Positions 35,075 through 44,269 of a stretch of DNA of 64,000 nt are shown piece by piece. Below the pieces are notes generated by a model that did no database searches, had not been told where the DNA came from, and saw nothing but the letters and a program-made list of their open reading frames with translations. Location of the stretch: assembly GCF_011064285.1 (NCBI RefSeq), contig NZ_CP049331.1:1612001-1676000 (forward strand). Direction: 5' to 3'. The stretch comes from Vibrio ziniensis (GTDB taxonomy: Bacteria; Pseudomonadota; Gammaproteobacteria; Enterobacterales; Vibrionaceae). Each line of letters starts with the position of its first letter. The first letter of the stretch is position 1. The translations under genes were made by a program, and so were the position numbers.

Positions 35075-36598
35075 TTACTTACTTGCTCCCGGCCTACGTA
35101 GCAAAATTAGTAGTGGCAAGGTAAATATACATACGTACATCATCAATCTAAAATCTTGCAGGTAACCGAAAATGGCCGCTTGGTTAGTCACTACGTTATT
35201 TAAACTGACTAACCCAGCAGTGGTTGAAAGATCATACGCGCCTTTCTGAACCGCATCCTGCAAAGCCGGGTTGAAGTTATTGATGTGCTCAGCATAGACC
35301 GCATGGTTAATCTGCACACGATGTGACAAATAAGTGGTCACGACCGAGATACCGATACTGCTACCAATATTTCTGACCAAGCTATACAAAGCCGTCGCTT
35401 CATTACGATAGCGCGGAGCTAAAGTTGAGAAGCTCAACGTTGAAAGAGGAACGAACACTAAACCTAAACCTAAACCTTGTACGATGCCTGTCCAAATTAT
35501 TTCCCAGCGAGTAATATCAACAGAGAACTTCGTCATCTGCCACAGAGAAATAATCATAAGGACTAGACCCGTAGCAACCAGATAACGTAAATCAATTTTT
35601 CTGGCGACCCGCCCTACAATCATCATACCGGTCATAGTACCGAAGCCACGCGGTGTCAGTAATAGTCCTACATCGAGTACTGGATATCCCATGTAGTTTT
35701 GTAAAAATGGCGGTAACAATGCCATCGTTGCTAGCAATATAATCCCAATCATAAAACCGAACAGTAAACCAACGACATAGTTACGGTCTTTAAACATCAT
35801 AGGTTCAAGGAAGGGCGCTTTGTGCGTGAACATATGCACTGCAAACATATAAAACGCCAAGACCGCTAATGAGGCTTCAATTATCACTTCTAGGCTCGAA
35901 AACCAGTTAAGTGACTCACCTCTATCCAAGAACATTTGTAAACTGCCGATAGAAAGACCGAGCAAGGCAAAACCAAACATGTCGAACCGTCGTGTAGTAT
36001 CGATTGCTGTTTCTTTTACGTAAGCGGCAATGCCCATCCAAGCCATAATGCCGAACGGGACGTTGATATAAAAAACCCAACGCCAGTTGTAATACTCAGT
36101 GAGCCAACCACCTAATGACGGACCAAGGATCGGACCGACCATAACCCCCATTCCCCACATTGCCATGGCAGAACCATGTTGCTCTGTTGGGTAAGTATCT
36201 AGCAGTACAGATTGCGATAGCGGCACCAAACTCGCACCAAAAATACCCTGCAAAATTCGAAACAGAATGATTTGTTCTAAGGATTGAGCTGCACCACAAA
36301 GCACAGAAGCAAAGGTGAATCCGAGTACTGAGTACAAAAATAAACGTTTACGACCAATACGAGCTGCAACAAAACCAGTTAAGGGCATGGCTATGGCTGA
36401 TGCTACAATGTATGAGGTTAATACCCAGGAAATTTGGTCCTGAGTAGCCCCCATAGTACCTCTCATGTGTGGCAGTGCAACATTCGCGATAGTGGTGTCG
36501 AGTACTTGTATTATCGTTGCAAGCATAACTGACAAAGTAATAAATAATCGTTTACTACCTTGGTTATCATCTGCATTAGTTTCGACGTGAGATGTCAT
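35075..36598 (-). CDS. emrB: EmrB/QacA-type drug efflux MFS transporter (DHA2)
   Basis: A 14-helix proton-drug antiporter of 507 residues in the inner membrane. Family motifs are seen in the N-terminal half (LDTTIANVALPHM, motif D1), RIGRKRLF (motif A) and GPILGPSLGGWL (motif C). It works with the adjacent EmrA adaptor and an outer-membrane channel such as TolC to export hydrophobic compounds across both membranes. It follows emrA after 13 bases and is the last gene of the operon. Confidence 0.92.
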   Translation of the reverse strand: MTSHVETNADDNQGSKRLFITLSVMLATIIQVLDTTIANVALPHMRGTMGATQDQISWVLTSYIVASAIAMPLTGFVAARIGRKRLFLYSVLGFTFASVLCGAAQSLEQIILFRILQGIFGASLVPLSQSVLLDTYPTEQHGSAMAMWGMGVMVGPILGPSLGGWLTEYYNWRWVFYINVPFGIMAWMGIAAYVKETAIDTTRRFDMFGFALLGLSIGSLQMFLDRGESLNWFSSLEVIIEASLAVLAFYMFAVHMFTHKAPFLEPMMFKDRNYVVGLLFGFMIGIILLATMALLPPFLQNYMGYPVLDVGLLLTPRGFGTMTGMMIVGRVARKIDLRYLVATGLVLMIISLWQMTKFSVDITRWEIIWTGIVQGLGLGLVFVPLSTLSFSTLAPRYRNEATALYSLVRNIGSSIGISVVTTYLSHRVQINHAVYAEHINNFNPALQDAVQKGAYDLSTTAGLVSLNNVVTNQAAIFGYLQDFRLMMYVCIFTLPLLILLRRPGASK

Positions 36599-36611
36599 CG
36601 TCTAACTCCGC

Positions 36612-37682
36612 TTACAGAGACAAGTGACGTTGATGATTAGTGTCAACAGTCACCACGGCACTCAAACCAGCACGAAGTTTAGGAGCACCTTCTTCTTGCT
36701 CTAGACGAATGCGAATTGGCAAGCGTTGAGCAATTTTTACCCAGTTACCCGTTGCGTTTTGTGCAGGAATAACTGAGAACTCAGCACCTGTTGCAGGACT
36801 CAAGCTTTCCACTGTACCTTTCCAAGTAAAGCCCGGTGCATAGTCCACTTTCACTTCAACATCTTGACCAGTTTTCACGTGTGTTAATTCAGTTTCAGTA
36901 AAGTTTGCCTCAATCCAGATATCCGAATCCGACACCAACATCATTGCCAAACTTCCCGGTGAGATGTACTGACCTTTCTCTACTACTTTTGTCACTACAC
37001 CATCAGCCGGTGCATAAAGGTTTACGTGTGCAAGATCGTTTTCTGCTTTGTCTAATGCTGCTACTGCTGCACGATATTTAGGATGAAGTTCGGTCGGTGC
37101 GTTTACATCACCACCCAGACTCTCTTCAACCTGTTTTAATCCTTTTTTTAGTGCGTTCACTTCAAGCTCAACAAGCAGTGTATTTTGACGTGCTGAATCA
37201 TATTGAGATTGAGAAGTGTACTTTTTCTTCAGCAGATCAAGTTGGCGCTTTTCTTCTTTTTTAAGGTAATCGTGTTGGCTTTTCGATACCTCAATGTTTG
37301 CTAATTTGCTTTGATATTCTGCTTTGAGTGTTGTTAATGTGGTCTTCACATCATTTAAATTGGCGCGAGCCTGCTCTACTGCTATTTTGTAAGACGTTGG
37401 ATCAATTTGAAGCAATAAATCTCCCGCCTTCACTAACTGGTTCTCTTCAACAGGAACGTCAACGATGCGACCCGATACCTCAGAAGTGATCGATGTTTTA
37501 TCCGCTTTCACATAAGCATTTTCTGTTTCAACGTATCTACCACCGTGCAGATAAATAGCGACACCGCCAGCCACTGCCAGTAAAGGGACAATAAAGAGCA
37601 TAACGGCGCGCTTCGTTTTACGACGTGATTTAGGCGCTAATGTTGAAACCGAATTTTCCTGCTCTGGTTTGGTATTAGACAT
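36612..37682 (-). CDS. emrA: EmrA-type membrane fusion protein (HlyD family)
   Basis: A 356-residue periplasmic adaptor anchored by one N-terminal helix (about 27-46). The lipoyl-like half motifs (TSEVSGRIVDVPVEENQLVK and LYAPADGVVTKVVEKGQYIS) flank a helical hairpin of about 100 residues (VEQARANLNDV to YRAAVAALDKA). It links the EmrB pump to the outer-membrane channel. It follows the marR gene after 18 bases. Confidence 0.92.
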   Translation of the reverse strand: MSNTKPEQENSVSTLAPKSRRKTKRAVMLFIVPLLAVAGGVAIYLHGGRYVETENAYVKADKTSITSEVSGRIVDVPVEENQLVKAGDLLLQIDPTSYKIAVEQARANLNDVKTTLTTLKAEYQSKLANIEVSKSQHDYLKKEEKRQLDLLKKKYTSQSQYDSARQNTLLVELEVNALKKGLKQVEESLGGDVNAPTELHPKYRAAVAALDKAENDLAHVNLYAPADGVVTKVVEKGQYISPGSLAMMLVSDSDIWIEANFTETELTHVKTGQDVEVKVDYAPGFTWKGTVESLSPATGAEFSVIPAQNATGNWVKIAQRLPIRIRLEQEEGAPKLRAGLSAVVTVDTNHQRHLSL

Positions 37683-37700
37683 ACAAGGTGTTCCTGAAAA

Positions 37701-38156
37701 TTAAGACTTAGGTTTGTTATCAATAGTTAACTTGTTATCAATAGTTAGATTGCTATGAATATGTTGGAGCATGCTAATAAACTGCTCCTTCTCTTGTTCC
37801 GATATACCTTCCAGCGCTTCCGCCCATATGCCATTGGCGACACTTTTTACTTTCTTAAGCTGTTCATCTGCTGCTGGTAACAAGTAGATAAGGTGCGCGC
37901 GTCGGTCAGTGGGATCGGGACGTCTTTCAACAAATCCCTCTTCCACCAAAGAGTCGATCACACGAACTAGCGTCATTGGCTTGATATCCAACACTTCGGC
38001 TAAATCCACCTGTTTTACGCCTTGTCTACAAGCAATGTGCGACAAAGCCTTTGCCTGAGCGAGGGTTAAGCATGTCGAACTGGACGCTGATTCATAACGT
38101 TTACGAACTAAGCGCGTTACGTCCCAAAGCAGATACCCTATCGATGGAGTCGTCAT
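37701..38156 (-). CDS. MarR-family regulator of the emrAB operon
   Basis: A 151-residue winged-helix repressor. The DNA-binding core is AEVLDIKPMTLVRVIDSLVE followed by the wing RRPDPTDRRAHLIYL, as in EmrR/MprA. Drugs binding this repressor would relieve repression of the downstream efflux pair. The C-terminus has a short repeated unit, LTIDNK-LTIDNK, from an 18-bp tandem duplication. Two inverted repeats in the 100 bases upstream are candidate operators. Confidence 0.9.
   Translation of the reverse strand: MTTPSIGYLLWDVTRLVRKRYESASSSTCLTLAQAKALSHIACRQGVKQVDLAEVLDIKPMTLVRVIDSLVEEGFVERRPDPTDRRAHLIYLLPAADEQLKKVKSVANGIWAEALEGISEQEKEQFISMLQHIHSNLTIDNKLTIDNKPKS
37714..37749. repeat. 18-bp tandem duplication in the 3' end of the marR gene
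   Basis: TTGTTATCAATAGTTAAC is followed directly by a copy matching 16 of 18 bases. It is in frame and repeats six residues (LTIDNK) near the C-terminus of the regulator. Confidence 0.9.
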
Positions 38157-38200
38157 AACATTACCTATGTTGGATATTTTTTGGTTTACGGGTTGGTATA

Positions 38201-38248
38201 TGTAACAAAGTTTTACACATAGTAAGCTTTACTTATTATATGTAAAGC
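38201..38248. promoter_or_regulatory. Two inverted repeats upstream of marR, candidate operators
   Basis: TGTAA-N7-TTACA at 38201-38217 and GCTTTAC-N9-GTAAAGC at 38226-38248 lie 45-92 bases before the marR start. Imperfect AT-rich palindromes of this size fit MarR-family autoregulation. Binding is inferred. Confidence 0.5.
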
Positions 38249-38351
38249 CTATAAATTCATCTCACTTATATTTCTTGCATTAACCTACTGTTTTTCAATG
38301 TATTTCAATTTGTAATTTTTTTGAAGGGTATTTAAAAAGACATAAAAAAAA

Positions 38352-38371
38352 GTGCCCCGCGAGCGGAGCAC
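38352..38371. terminator. Terminator at the end of the prp operon
   Basis: GTGCCCCGC and GCGGAGCAC form a 9-bp stem with one mismatch; on the minus strand it is followed by a long T run. It lies 60 bases after the prpE stop. Confidence 0.85.
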
Positions 38372-38434
38372 AAAAGTTCGCCATGAACTTATTTGCAGGA
38401 AATGAAGAAGTGGAAAATATGTACCAGCAGCAGA

Positions 38435-40312
38435 TTAAACGTGCAGAATTTTCTCTAGTTCATTCAAACTACTTGGATCATCAATTGTAGAAGGGACAGT
38501 GTAACTTTCTCCATCAGCAATCTGACGGATAATACGGCGCAATATCTTTCCTGAACGCGTCTTCGGTAATCGCTCTACTACCAAGGCATGCTTAAAACAG
38601 GCTACGGCGCCGATATGGCTACGAACACTGTTTACCAGTTCAGATTCCAGAGATTCCAGATCAACTTTTACACCGTCTTTCAATACAACCAAACCTAATG
38701 GGAGTTGTCCTTTGAGTTCATCGTGGACACCGACTACCGCACATTCAGCAACGGCTGGGTGCGCGCCCACAATCTCCTCCATCTCACCCGTCGACAAACG
38801 ATGCCCAGCAACGTTAATCACATCGTCGATGCGGCCCATAATGAACAGGTACCCCTCTTCATCGAGATAGCCGCCATCACCCGACACGTAGTAATCAGGG
38901 AACTGAGCCAGATAACCTGTTTCAAATCGATCATGATTACGCCATACCGTTGGTAAACAACTTGGTGGTAATGGTCGTTTCAATGCAACAAAACCTTGTT
39001 GGTTTGGCGGTAATACCTCACCCAATTCGTTTAGGATTTCAACCTGATAGCCCGGAATAGGTTTGGTTGCAGACCCTGCTTTAACAGGCATTAATTCAAT
39101 ACCTGTCGGGTTGCCCGCAATTGCCCAACCAGTCTCTGTCTGCCACCAGTGATCAATGACGGGTTTGTTGGCTTTCTCTTGTACCCATTCAAGTGTCGGA
39201 GGGTCTAACCGTTCGCCTGCCATAAATATCGTTTTCAGATTGTCCAGACGATACTGGTTGAGGAACTCACCGTTCGGATCTTCCTTTTTAATGGCTCGAA
39301 AAGCGGTTGGCGCTGAGAACAACGCAGTCACCTTGTATTCCTGACATACACGCCAGAAAGCACCTGGATCAGGAGTTCTCACTGGTTTACCTTCGTACAA
39401 AATGGTAGTACAGCCGTGAATGAGCGGTGCGTAAACAATATAAGAATGTCCTACGACCCAACCCACATCAGAGGCTGCCCAAAACACTCCATCTTGCGGC
39501 ATATCGTAAATACAGCTCATCGAGTACTTCATCGCAACAGCATGTCCGCCGTTGTCACGAACAACACCTTTCGGTTTGCCCGTAGTACCTGACGTATAAA
39601 GAATGTAAAGCGGATCTGTCGCCAGAACCGGTACACAGGCATGCGGCAGCGCTTTCTCGTATTGGGCGCTCCAATCTAAATCACGTTCGTTGTCGAGATC
39701 CGCCATACTTTCAGGACGCTGAAAAACAATTACTTTTTCTGGTTTCCAGCGACTATCCATGATCGCTTTATCGACCATTGGTTTGTATGGAATAACCTTG
39801 CTGATTTCGATCCCACAGGAAGCGGTCATGATGACTTTAGGCTCAGCATCTTCAATGCGAACAGCCAATTCATTAGGCGCAAAGCCGCCAAAAACAACCG
39901 AATGAATCGCACCAAGACGCGCGCAAGCCAGCATAGCCATCGCTGCTTCTGGAATCATCGGCATATAGATAATGACACGGTCGCCTTTCGTCACACCTTG
40001 ATCAGCCAGCATACCTGCAACACGCGCTACAGTGTCACGTAATGCAAAGTAGCTATAACGTTGTTTCTTACCGGTTACGGGAGAATCGTAAATCAACGCT
40101 GTTTGGTCGCCTCGACCTTGCTCACAATGGTAATCCAGTGCTAGCCAACAGGTATTGAGTAAGCCATCGGGATACCAGCGCTCTATACCATTTTCGTCTT
40201 TCTTTAAAATGGTTTGAGGAAATTCAAACCAGTCGATTTTCTGAGCTTGTGCATGCCAGAACGATTCCGGTTGCTCTTTTGCCCATAGATATTCCTTCAA
40301 ATACGCAGACAT
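38435..40312 (-). CDS. prpE: Propionyl-CoA synthetase PrpE
   Basis: A 625-residue acyl-CoA ligase that activates propionate with ATP and CoA. The adenylation motif YTSGTTGKPKGVVRDNGGH (about 238-256) and the C-terminal lysine motif LPKTRSGKILRR are intact. Length and the PrpE-specific RDNGGHAVAMKYSM favour PrpE over acetyl-CoA synthetase. It is the last gene of the methylcitrate operon, 63 bases after prpF with a hairpin between. Confidence 0.94.
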   Translation of the reverse strand: MSAYLKEYLWAKEQPESFWHAQAQKIDWFEFPQTILKKDENGIERWYPDGLLNTCWLALDYHCEQGRGDQTALIYDSPVTGKKQRYSYFALRDTVARVAGMLADQGVTKGDRVIIYMPMIPEAAMAMLACARLGAIHSVVFGGFAPNELAVRIEDAEPKVIMTASCGIEISKVIPYKPMVDKAIMDSRWKPEKVIVFQRPESMADLDNERDLDWSAQYEKALPHACVPVLATDPLYILYTSGTTGKPKGVVRDNGGHAVAMKYSMSCIYDMPQDGVFWAASDVGWVVGHSYIVYAPLIHGCTTILYEGKPVRTPDPGAFWRVCQEYKVTALFSAPTAFRAIKKEDPNGEFLNQYRLDNLKTIFMAGERLDPPTLEWVQEKANKPVIDHWWQTETGWAIAGNPTGIELMPVKAGSATKPIPGYQVEILNELGEVLPPNQQGFVALKRPLPPSCLPTVWRNHDRFETGYLAQFPDYYVSGDGGYLDEEGYLFIMGRIDDVINVAGHRLSTGEMEEIVGAHPAVAECAVVGVHDELKGQLPLGLVVLKDGVKVDLESLESELVNSVRSHIGAVACFKHALVVERLPKTRSGKILRRIIRQIADGESYTVPSTIDDPSSLNELEKILHV

Positions 40313-40333
40313 TGTGCTTCTCCTTTTTATACC

Positions 40334-40361
40334 CCAAGTTTTATTGCCAAAGACAACTTGG
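40334..40361. other. Intercistronic hairpin between prpF and prpE
   Basis: CCAAGTT and AACTTGG form a 7-bp stem around a 14-base loop. No T run follows, so it is more likely an RNA-processing or stability element than a terminator. Confidence 0.5.
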
Positions 40362-40375
40362 AATAATGTTCTGGC

Positions 40376-41560
40376 TTAACAAGTTTCGATTGTTTCATCA
40401 GGCACTCTCACCCAACCTTCCATCAACACTCGTGCGCTGCGACTCATAACGGCTTTTTCTACTTTCCAGCCGCTTTCTTCAGTCGCACTGGCTTTTGCTC
40501 CAACCTTTAATGTTCCGGACGGATGACCAAAAGTAACAGATTCTTTTTCTCCACCACCTGCCGCCAAATTAACTAAGGTGCCGGGTACACAAGCCGCCGC
40601 AGCGATGGAAACGGCAGCTGTCCCCATCATTGCGTGGTGCAATTTACCCATAGAGAGCGCTCTAACCAGTACATCAACATCTGAATCTAGAACGGTTTTA
40701 CCACTCGACGATTGATACGTTTTCGGTTTGGCAACAAACGCCACCTTCGGCGTATGTTGTCTTGTTTTCGCTTCTTCCAAATCTTGGATTAAGCCCATCT
40801 TTAACGCGCCATGTGCACGTATTTTTTCAAACATCGCCAATGCTTTTATGTCGTTATTGATATCTTCTTGTAATTCCGTACCCTGATAACCAATAGCAGC
40901 AGCATCGACAAAAATCGTTGGTATTCCAGCGTTGATCATGGTGACATTCAACGTACCAACGTCAGGTACGATTAAATCATCAACCAAATTGCCGGTTGGG
41001 AACATCGAACTTTCACCGTCCGCTGGGTCCATAAAATCGACCTGAATTTCTGCGGCTGGAAACGTCACTCCATCCAGTTCAAAATCACCCGTTTCCTGAA
41101 CCATTCCATTAACAATGGGTACATGAACTACGATGGTTTTACTGATATTCACCTGCCATACACGAACTTCTAAAATACCGTTTTCAGGAATCCGCGATTC
41201 TGGAATTAGACCAGCATGAATCGCAAATGGACCGATAGCTGCAGACAAGTTCCCGCAATTGCCACTCCAATCAACAAATGGTTTGTCGATAGATACCTGA
41301 CCGAACAGATAATCAACATCGTGGTCAGCACGATCGCTTTTTGAAACAATTACCGTCTTGCTTGTGCTTGAAGTAGCGCCGCCCATACCATCAATTTGTT
41401 TGCCGTAAGGGTCTGGGCTACCGATAATACGCATCAGAAGTTTGTCGCGCGCTTCACCTGCGACTTGCGCTGCTTTTGGTAGCTCATCAAGCCTAAAAAA
41501 CACGCCTTTACTGGTTCCACCACGCATATAGGTAGCAGGAACTTTGATTTGAGAAGCCAT
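40376..41560 (-). CDS. prpF: 2-methylaconitate isomerase PrpF
   Basis: A 394-residue protein of the PrpF family, with a diaminopimelate-epimerase-like fold. It isomerises the 2-methylaconitate product of AcnD so that ordinary aconitase can finish the conversion to 2-methylisocitrate. Family segments PATYMRGGTSKGVFF at the N-terminus and WSGNCGNLSAAIGPFAIHAG near residue 90 are present. It follows acnD by 10 bases. Confidence 0.92.
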   Translation of the reverse strand: MASQIKVPATYMRGGTSKGVFFRLDELPKAAQVAGEARDKLLMRIIGSPDPYGKQIDGMGGATSSTSKTVIVSKSDRADHDVDYLFGQVSIDKPFVDWSGNCGNLSAAIGPFAIHAGLIPESRIPENGILEVRVWQVNISKTIVVHVPIVNGMVQETGDFELDGVTFPAAEIQVDFMDPADGESSMFPTGNLVDDLIVPDVGTLNVTMINAGIPTIFVDAAAIGYQGTELQEDINNDIKALAMFEKIRAHGALKMGLIQDLEEAKTRQHTPKVAFVAKPKTYQSSSGKTVLDSDVDVLVRALSMGKLHHAMMGTAAVSIAAAACVPGTLVNLAAGGGEKESVTFGHPSGTLKVGAKASATEESGWKVEKAVMSRSARVLMEGWVRVPDETIETC

Positions 41561-41570
41561 TCTTTATCTC

Positions 41571-44150
41571 CTACTGCGCCAAGAAGTCTTGCGCAAAACG
41601 CTGCAACACACCACCTGCGTTATACACGTTCACTTCATCGGCGGTATCTAGGCGACACGTGACTGCAACATCCAATTTTTCACCGTTGCTACGGGTAATC
41701 ACCAATGCCAAATCCACGCCCGGCTTGATTTCGCCCGCTACATCGTAGAGTTCTGTACCATCCAAGGCTAAAGTGTTGCGATTCACGCCATCTTTAAACT
41801 GCAGCGGTAATACGCCCATGCCGACTAAGTTAGTACGGTGAATACGCTCGAAGCCCTCTGCGACAATCGCCTCAACGCCCGCAAGACGAACGCCTTTTGC
41901 AGCCCAATCTCGTGAAGAACCCTGCCCATAGTCAGCACCCGCCACAATAATCAGCGGTTGTTTACGCTCCATGTAGGTTTCTATCGCTTCCCACATGCGA
42001 GTTACTTTGCCTTCAGGTTCAATACGAGCCAGAGAGCCTTGCACCACTTCACCATTTTCCTTCACCATTTCATTAAACAGTTTCGGGTTCGCGAATGTTG
42101 CGCGCTGTGCAGTCAAGTGATCGCCGCGGTGTGTCGCGTAAGAGTTAAAGTCCTCTTCCGGCACTTTCATCTTTGTCAGGTATTCCCCTGCCGCGCTGGA
42201 TGCCAAAATCGCATTTGAAGGCGACAAATGGTCAGTGGTAATGTTGTCACCGAGCACAGCTAAAGGACGCATACCTTGCAAAGTACGCTCCCCCGCAAGT
42301 GCACCTTCCCAATAAGGCGGACGACGAATATATGTACTCATTGGGCGCCAGTCATACAGTGGACTGCTGCTCTTTTGTGCGTCATCCAGTTTAAACATCT
42401 GAATATAGACTTGGTTAAATTGTTCTGGCTTAACGTGTTGACTGACAACTTGGTCAATCTCTTCATCACTTGGCCAAACATCATTAAGGTAGATTGGGTT
42501 GCCGTTTACGTCATGACCTAAGGCATCGCGTTCAATATCAAAACGAATGGTGCCAGCTATAGCATAAGCAACCACAAGCGGTGGCGAAGCGAGGAATGCT
42601 TGTTTTGCATAAGGATGAATACGACCATCGAAGTTACGGTTACCAGACAATACCGCGGTAGCGTATAAGTCACGGTTAATGATTTCTTGCTGAATAACTG
42701 GATCTAACGCGCCGCTCATACCATTACATGTGGTACATGCGTAGCCGACAATGCCAAAACCAAGCTGCTCTAATTCTGGTAATAATTCCGCTTCTTCTAG
42801 ATAGAGTTTTGCCACTTTAGAGCCTGGTGCAAACGAAGTTTTCACCCAAGGTTTGCGAACCAGCCCAAGTTGATTGGCTTTTTTCGCTAACAAACCGGCA
42901 GCTACCACGTTACGAGGGTTACTGGTGTTAGTACAGGAAGTTATTGCAGCGATGATCACCGCGCCATCTGGCATCTCACCTTCTTTTTCTTCCCACTTAC
43001 CAGCAATACCGCGAGCAACTAGTTGAGAGGTAGGTAAACGACGATGCGGATTTGAAGGTCCCGCTAGGTTGCGTTCTACACTCGATAAATCAAATTCAAG
43101 TACACGTTCATACTCAGCGTTTACAAGACTATCAGCCCATAGCCCCGTCTCTTTTGCGTATTGCTCTACCAAAGCAACCTGCTCAGCATCACGACCAGTC
43201 AGTTTAAGGTAGTTGATGGTCTGCTCATCGATGTAGAACATACCCGCACTCGCACCGTATTCTGGTGTCATGTTAGAGATAGTGGCACGGTCGCCGATGG
43301 TAAGATCTTTGGCGCCTTCACCATAGAACTCCAAGTAACACGAGACCACTTTTTGATTACGCAGAAATTCGGTAATAGCCAGTACGATATCCGTAGCGGT
43401 AATCCCCGGATTACGCTTACCTGTCAGTTTCACACCAACAATGTCCGGTAAGCGCATCATTGAAGGACGACCGAGCATCACGGTTTCAGCTTCTAAACCG
43501 CCTACACCGATTGCAATGACACCCAGTGAATCCACGTGTGGCGTATGGCTGTCAGTACCGACGCAAGTATCGGGGAACGCTACACCATCTTTTAGTTGAA
43601 TGACAGGCGACATTTTTTCGAGGTTAATCTGGTGCATGATGCCGTTACCCGCTGGGATAACGCTGACATTCTCAAATGCGGTTTTACACCATTCGATAAA
43701 GTGGAATCTGTCTTCGTTACGACGCTCTTCTATCGCACGGTTTATTTCAAAAGCTTCAGGATCAAATCCAGCATGTTCAACAGCAAGAGAGTGGTCAACA
43801 ATCAGCTGTGTTTCGACGACTGGATTAACTTTTGCTGGGTCACCGCCCTGTTCTGCAATTGCATCGCGCAGTCCCGCAAGGTCAACTAATGCTGTTTGTC
43901 CTAAGATATCGTGGCATACAACACGCGCTGGATACCAAGGGAAATCCATATCGCGTTTACGCTCAATAATCTGTTTCAGAGAATCGACCAGTGTTTCAGG
44001 GTCGCAGCGGCGTACTAAGTTTTCTGCAAGCACGCGCGAAGTATAAGGTAGCTTTTCGTAAGCATTTGGAGATATCTGATTCACGGCTTCACGAGTGTCA
44101 AAATAACTAATCTGGCTTCCCGGAAGCGTTTTTTTATAAGTATTGTTCAT
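41571..44150 (-). CDS. acnD: Fe-S-dependent 2-methylcitrate dehydratase AcnD
   Basis: An 859-residue aconitase-type enzyme that dehydrates 2-methylcitrate. Cluster-binding Cys are in TSCTNTSNP and YACTTCNGMSG. A swivelling C-terminal domain contains GADYGQGSSRDWAAKGV. The start at MNNTYKKTLPGS (44150) is preferred, since GGAAGAAG lies upstream; the open frame begins ten codons earlier. The AcnD-PrpF pair replaces the PrpD enzyme found in enterobacteria. The gene lies 119 bases after prpC with an inverted repeat in the gap. Confidence 0.93.
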   Translation of the reverse strand: MNNTYKKTLPGSQISYFDTREAVNQISPNAYEKLPYTSRVLAENLVRRCDPETLVDSLKQIIERKRDMDFPWYPARVVCHDILGQTALVDLAGLRDAIAEQGGDPAKVNPVVETQLIVDHSLAVEHAGFDPEAFEINRAIEERRNEDRFHFIEWCKTAFENVSVIPAGNGIMHQINLEKMSPVIQLKDGVAFPDTCVGTDSHTPHVDSLGVIAIGVGGLEAETVMLGRPSMMRLPDIVGVKLTGKRNPGITATDIVLAITEFLRNQKVVSCYLEFYGEGAKDLTIGDRATISNMTPEYGASAGMFYIDEQTINYLKLTGRDAEQVALVEQYAKETGLWADSLVNAEYERVLEFDLSSVERNLAGPSNPHRRLPTSQLVARGIAGKWEEKEGEMPDGAVIIAAITSCTNTSNPRNVVAAGLLAKKANQLGLVRKPWVKTSFAPGSKVAKLYLEEAELLPELEQLGFGIVGYACTTCNGMSGALDPVIQQEIINRDLYATAVLSGNRNFDGRIHPYAKQAFLASPPLVVAYAIAGTIRFDIERDALGHDVNGNPIYLNDVWPSDEEIDQVVSQHVKPEQFNQVYIQMFKLDDAQKSSSPLYDWRPMSTYIRRPPYWEGALAGERTLQGMRPLAVLGDNITTDHLSPSNAILASSAAGEYLTKMKVPEEDFNSYATHRGDHLTAQRATFANPKLFNEMVKENGEVVQGSLARIEPEGKVTRMWEAIETYMERKQPLIIVAGADYGQGSSRDWAAKGVRLAGVEAIVAEGFERIHRTNLVGMGVLPLQFKDGVNRNTLALDGTELYDVAGEIKPGVDLALVITRSNGEKLDVAVTCRLDTADEVNVYNAGGVLQRFAQDFLAQ

Positions 44151-44213
44151 CGCTTCTTCCTTCTCACTCCGTCCTATCAAATTTTTTGGGAGTGACTTTA
44201 TGGTGTATGAAAC

Positions 44214-44244
44214 AAGGCGCTACTCCCTACAAGCACAGCGCCTT
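44214..44244. other. Inverted repeat between prpC and acnD
   Basis: AAGGCGC and GCGCCTT pair across a 17-base loop. Like the hairpin before prpE it lacks a T run and may set relative expression of genes in the operon. Confidence 0.5.
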
Positions 44245-44269
44245 TCTATACTGTTAACTACGTATACGA

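Noticed and set aside
43600..44046. 148-codon plus-strand open frame
   Set aside because: Antisense shadow of acnD, whose motifs are unmistakable on the other strand.
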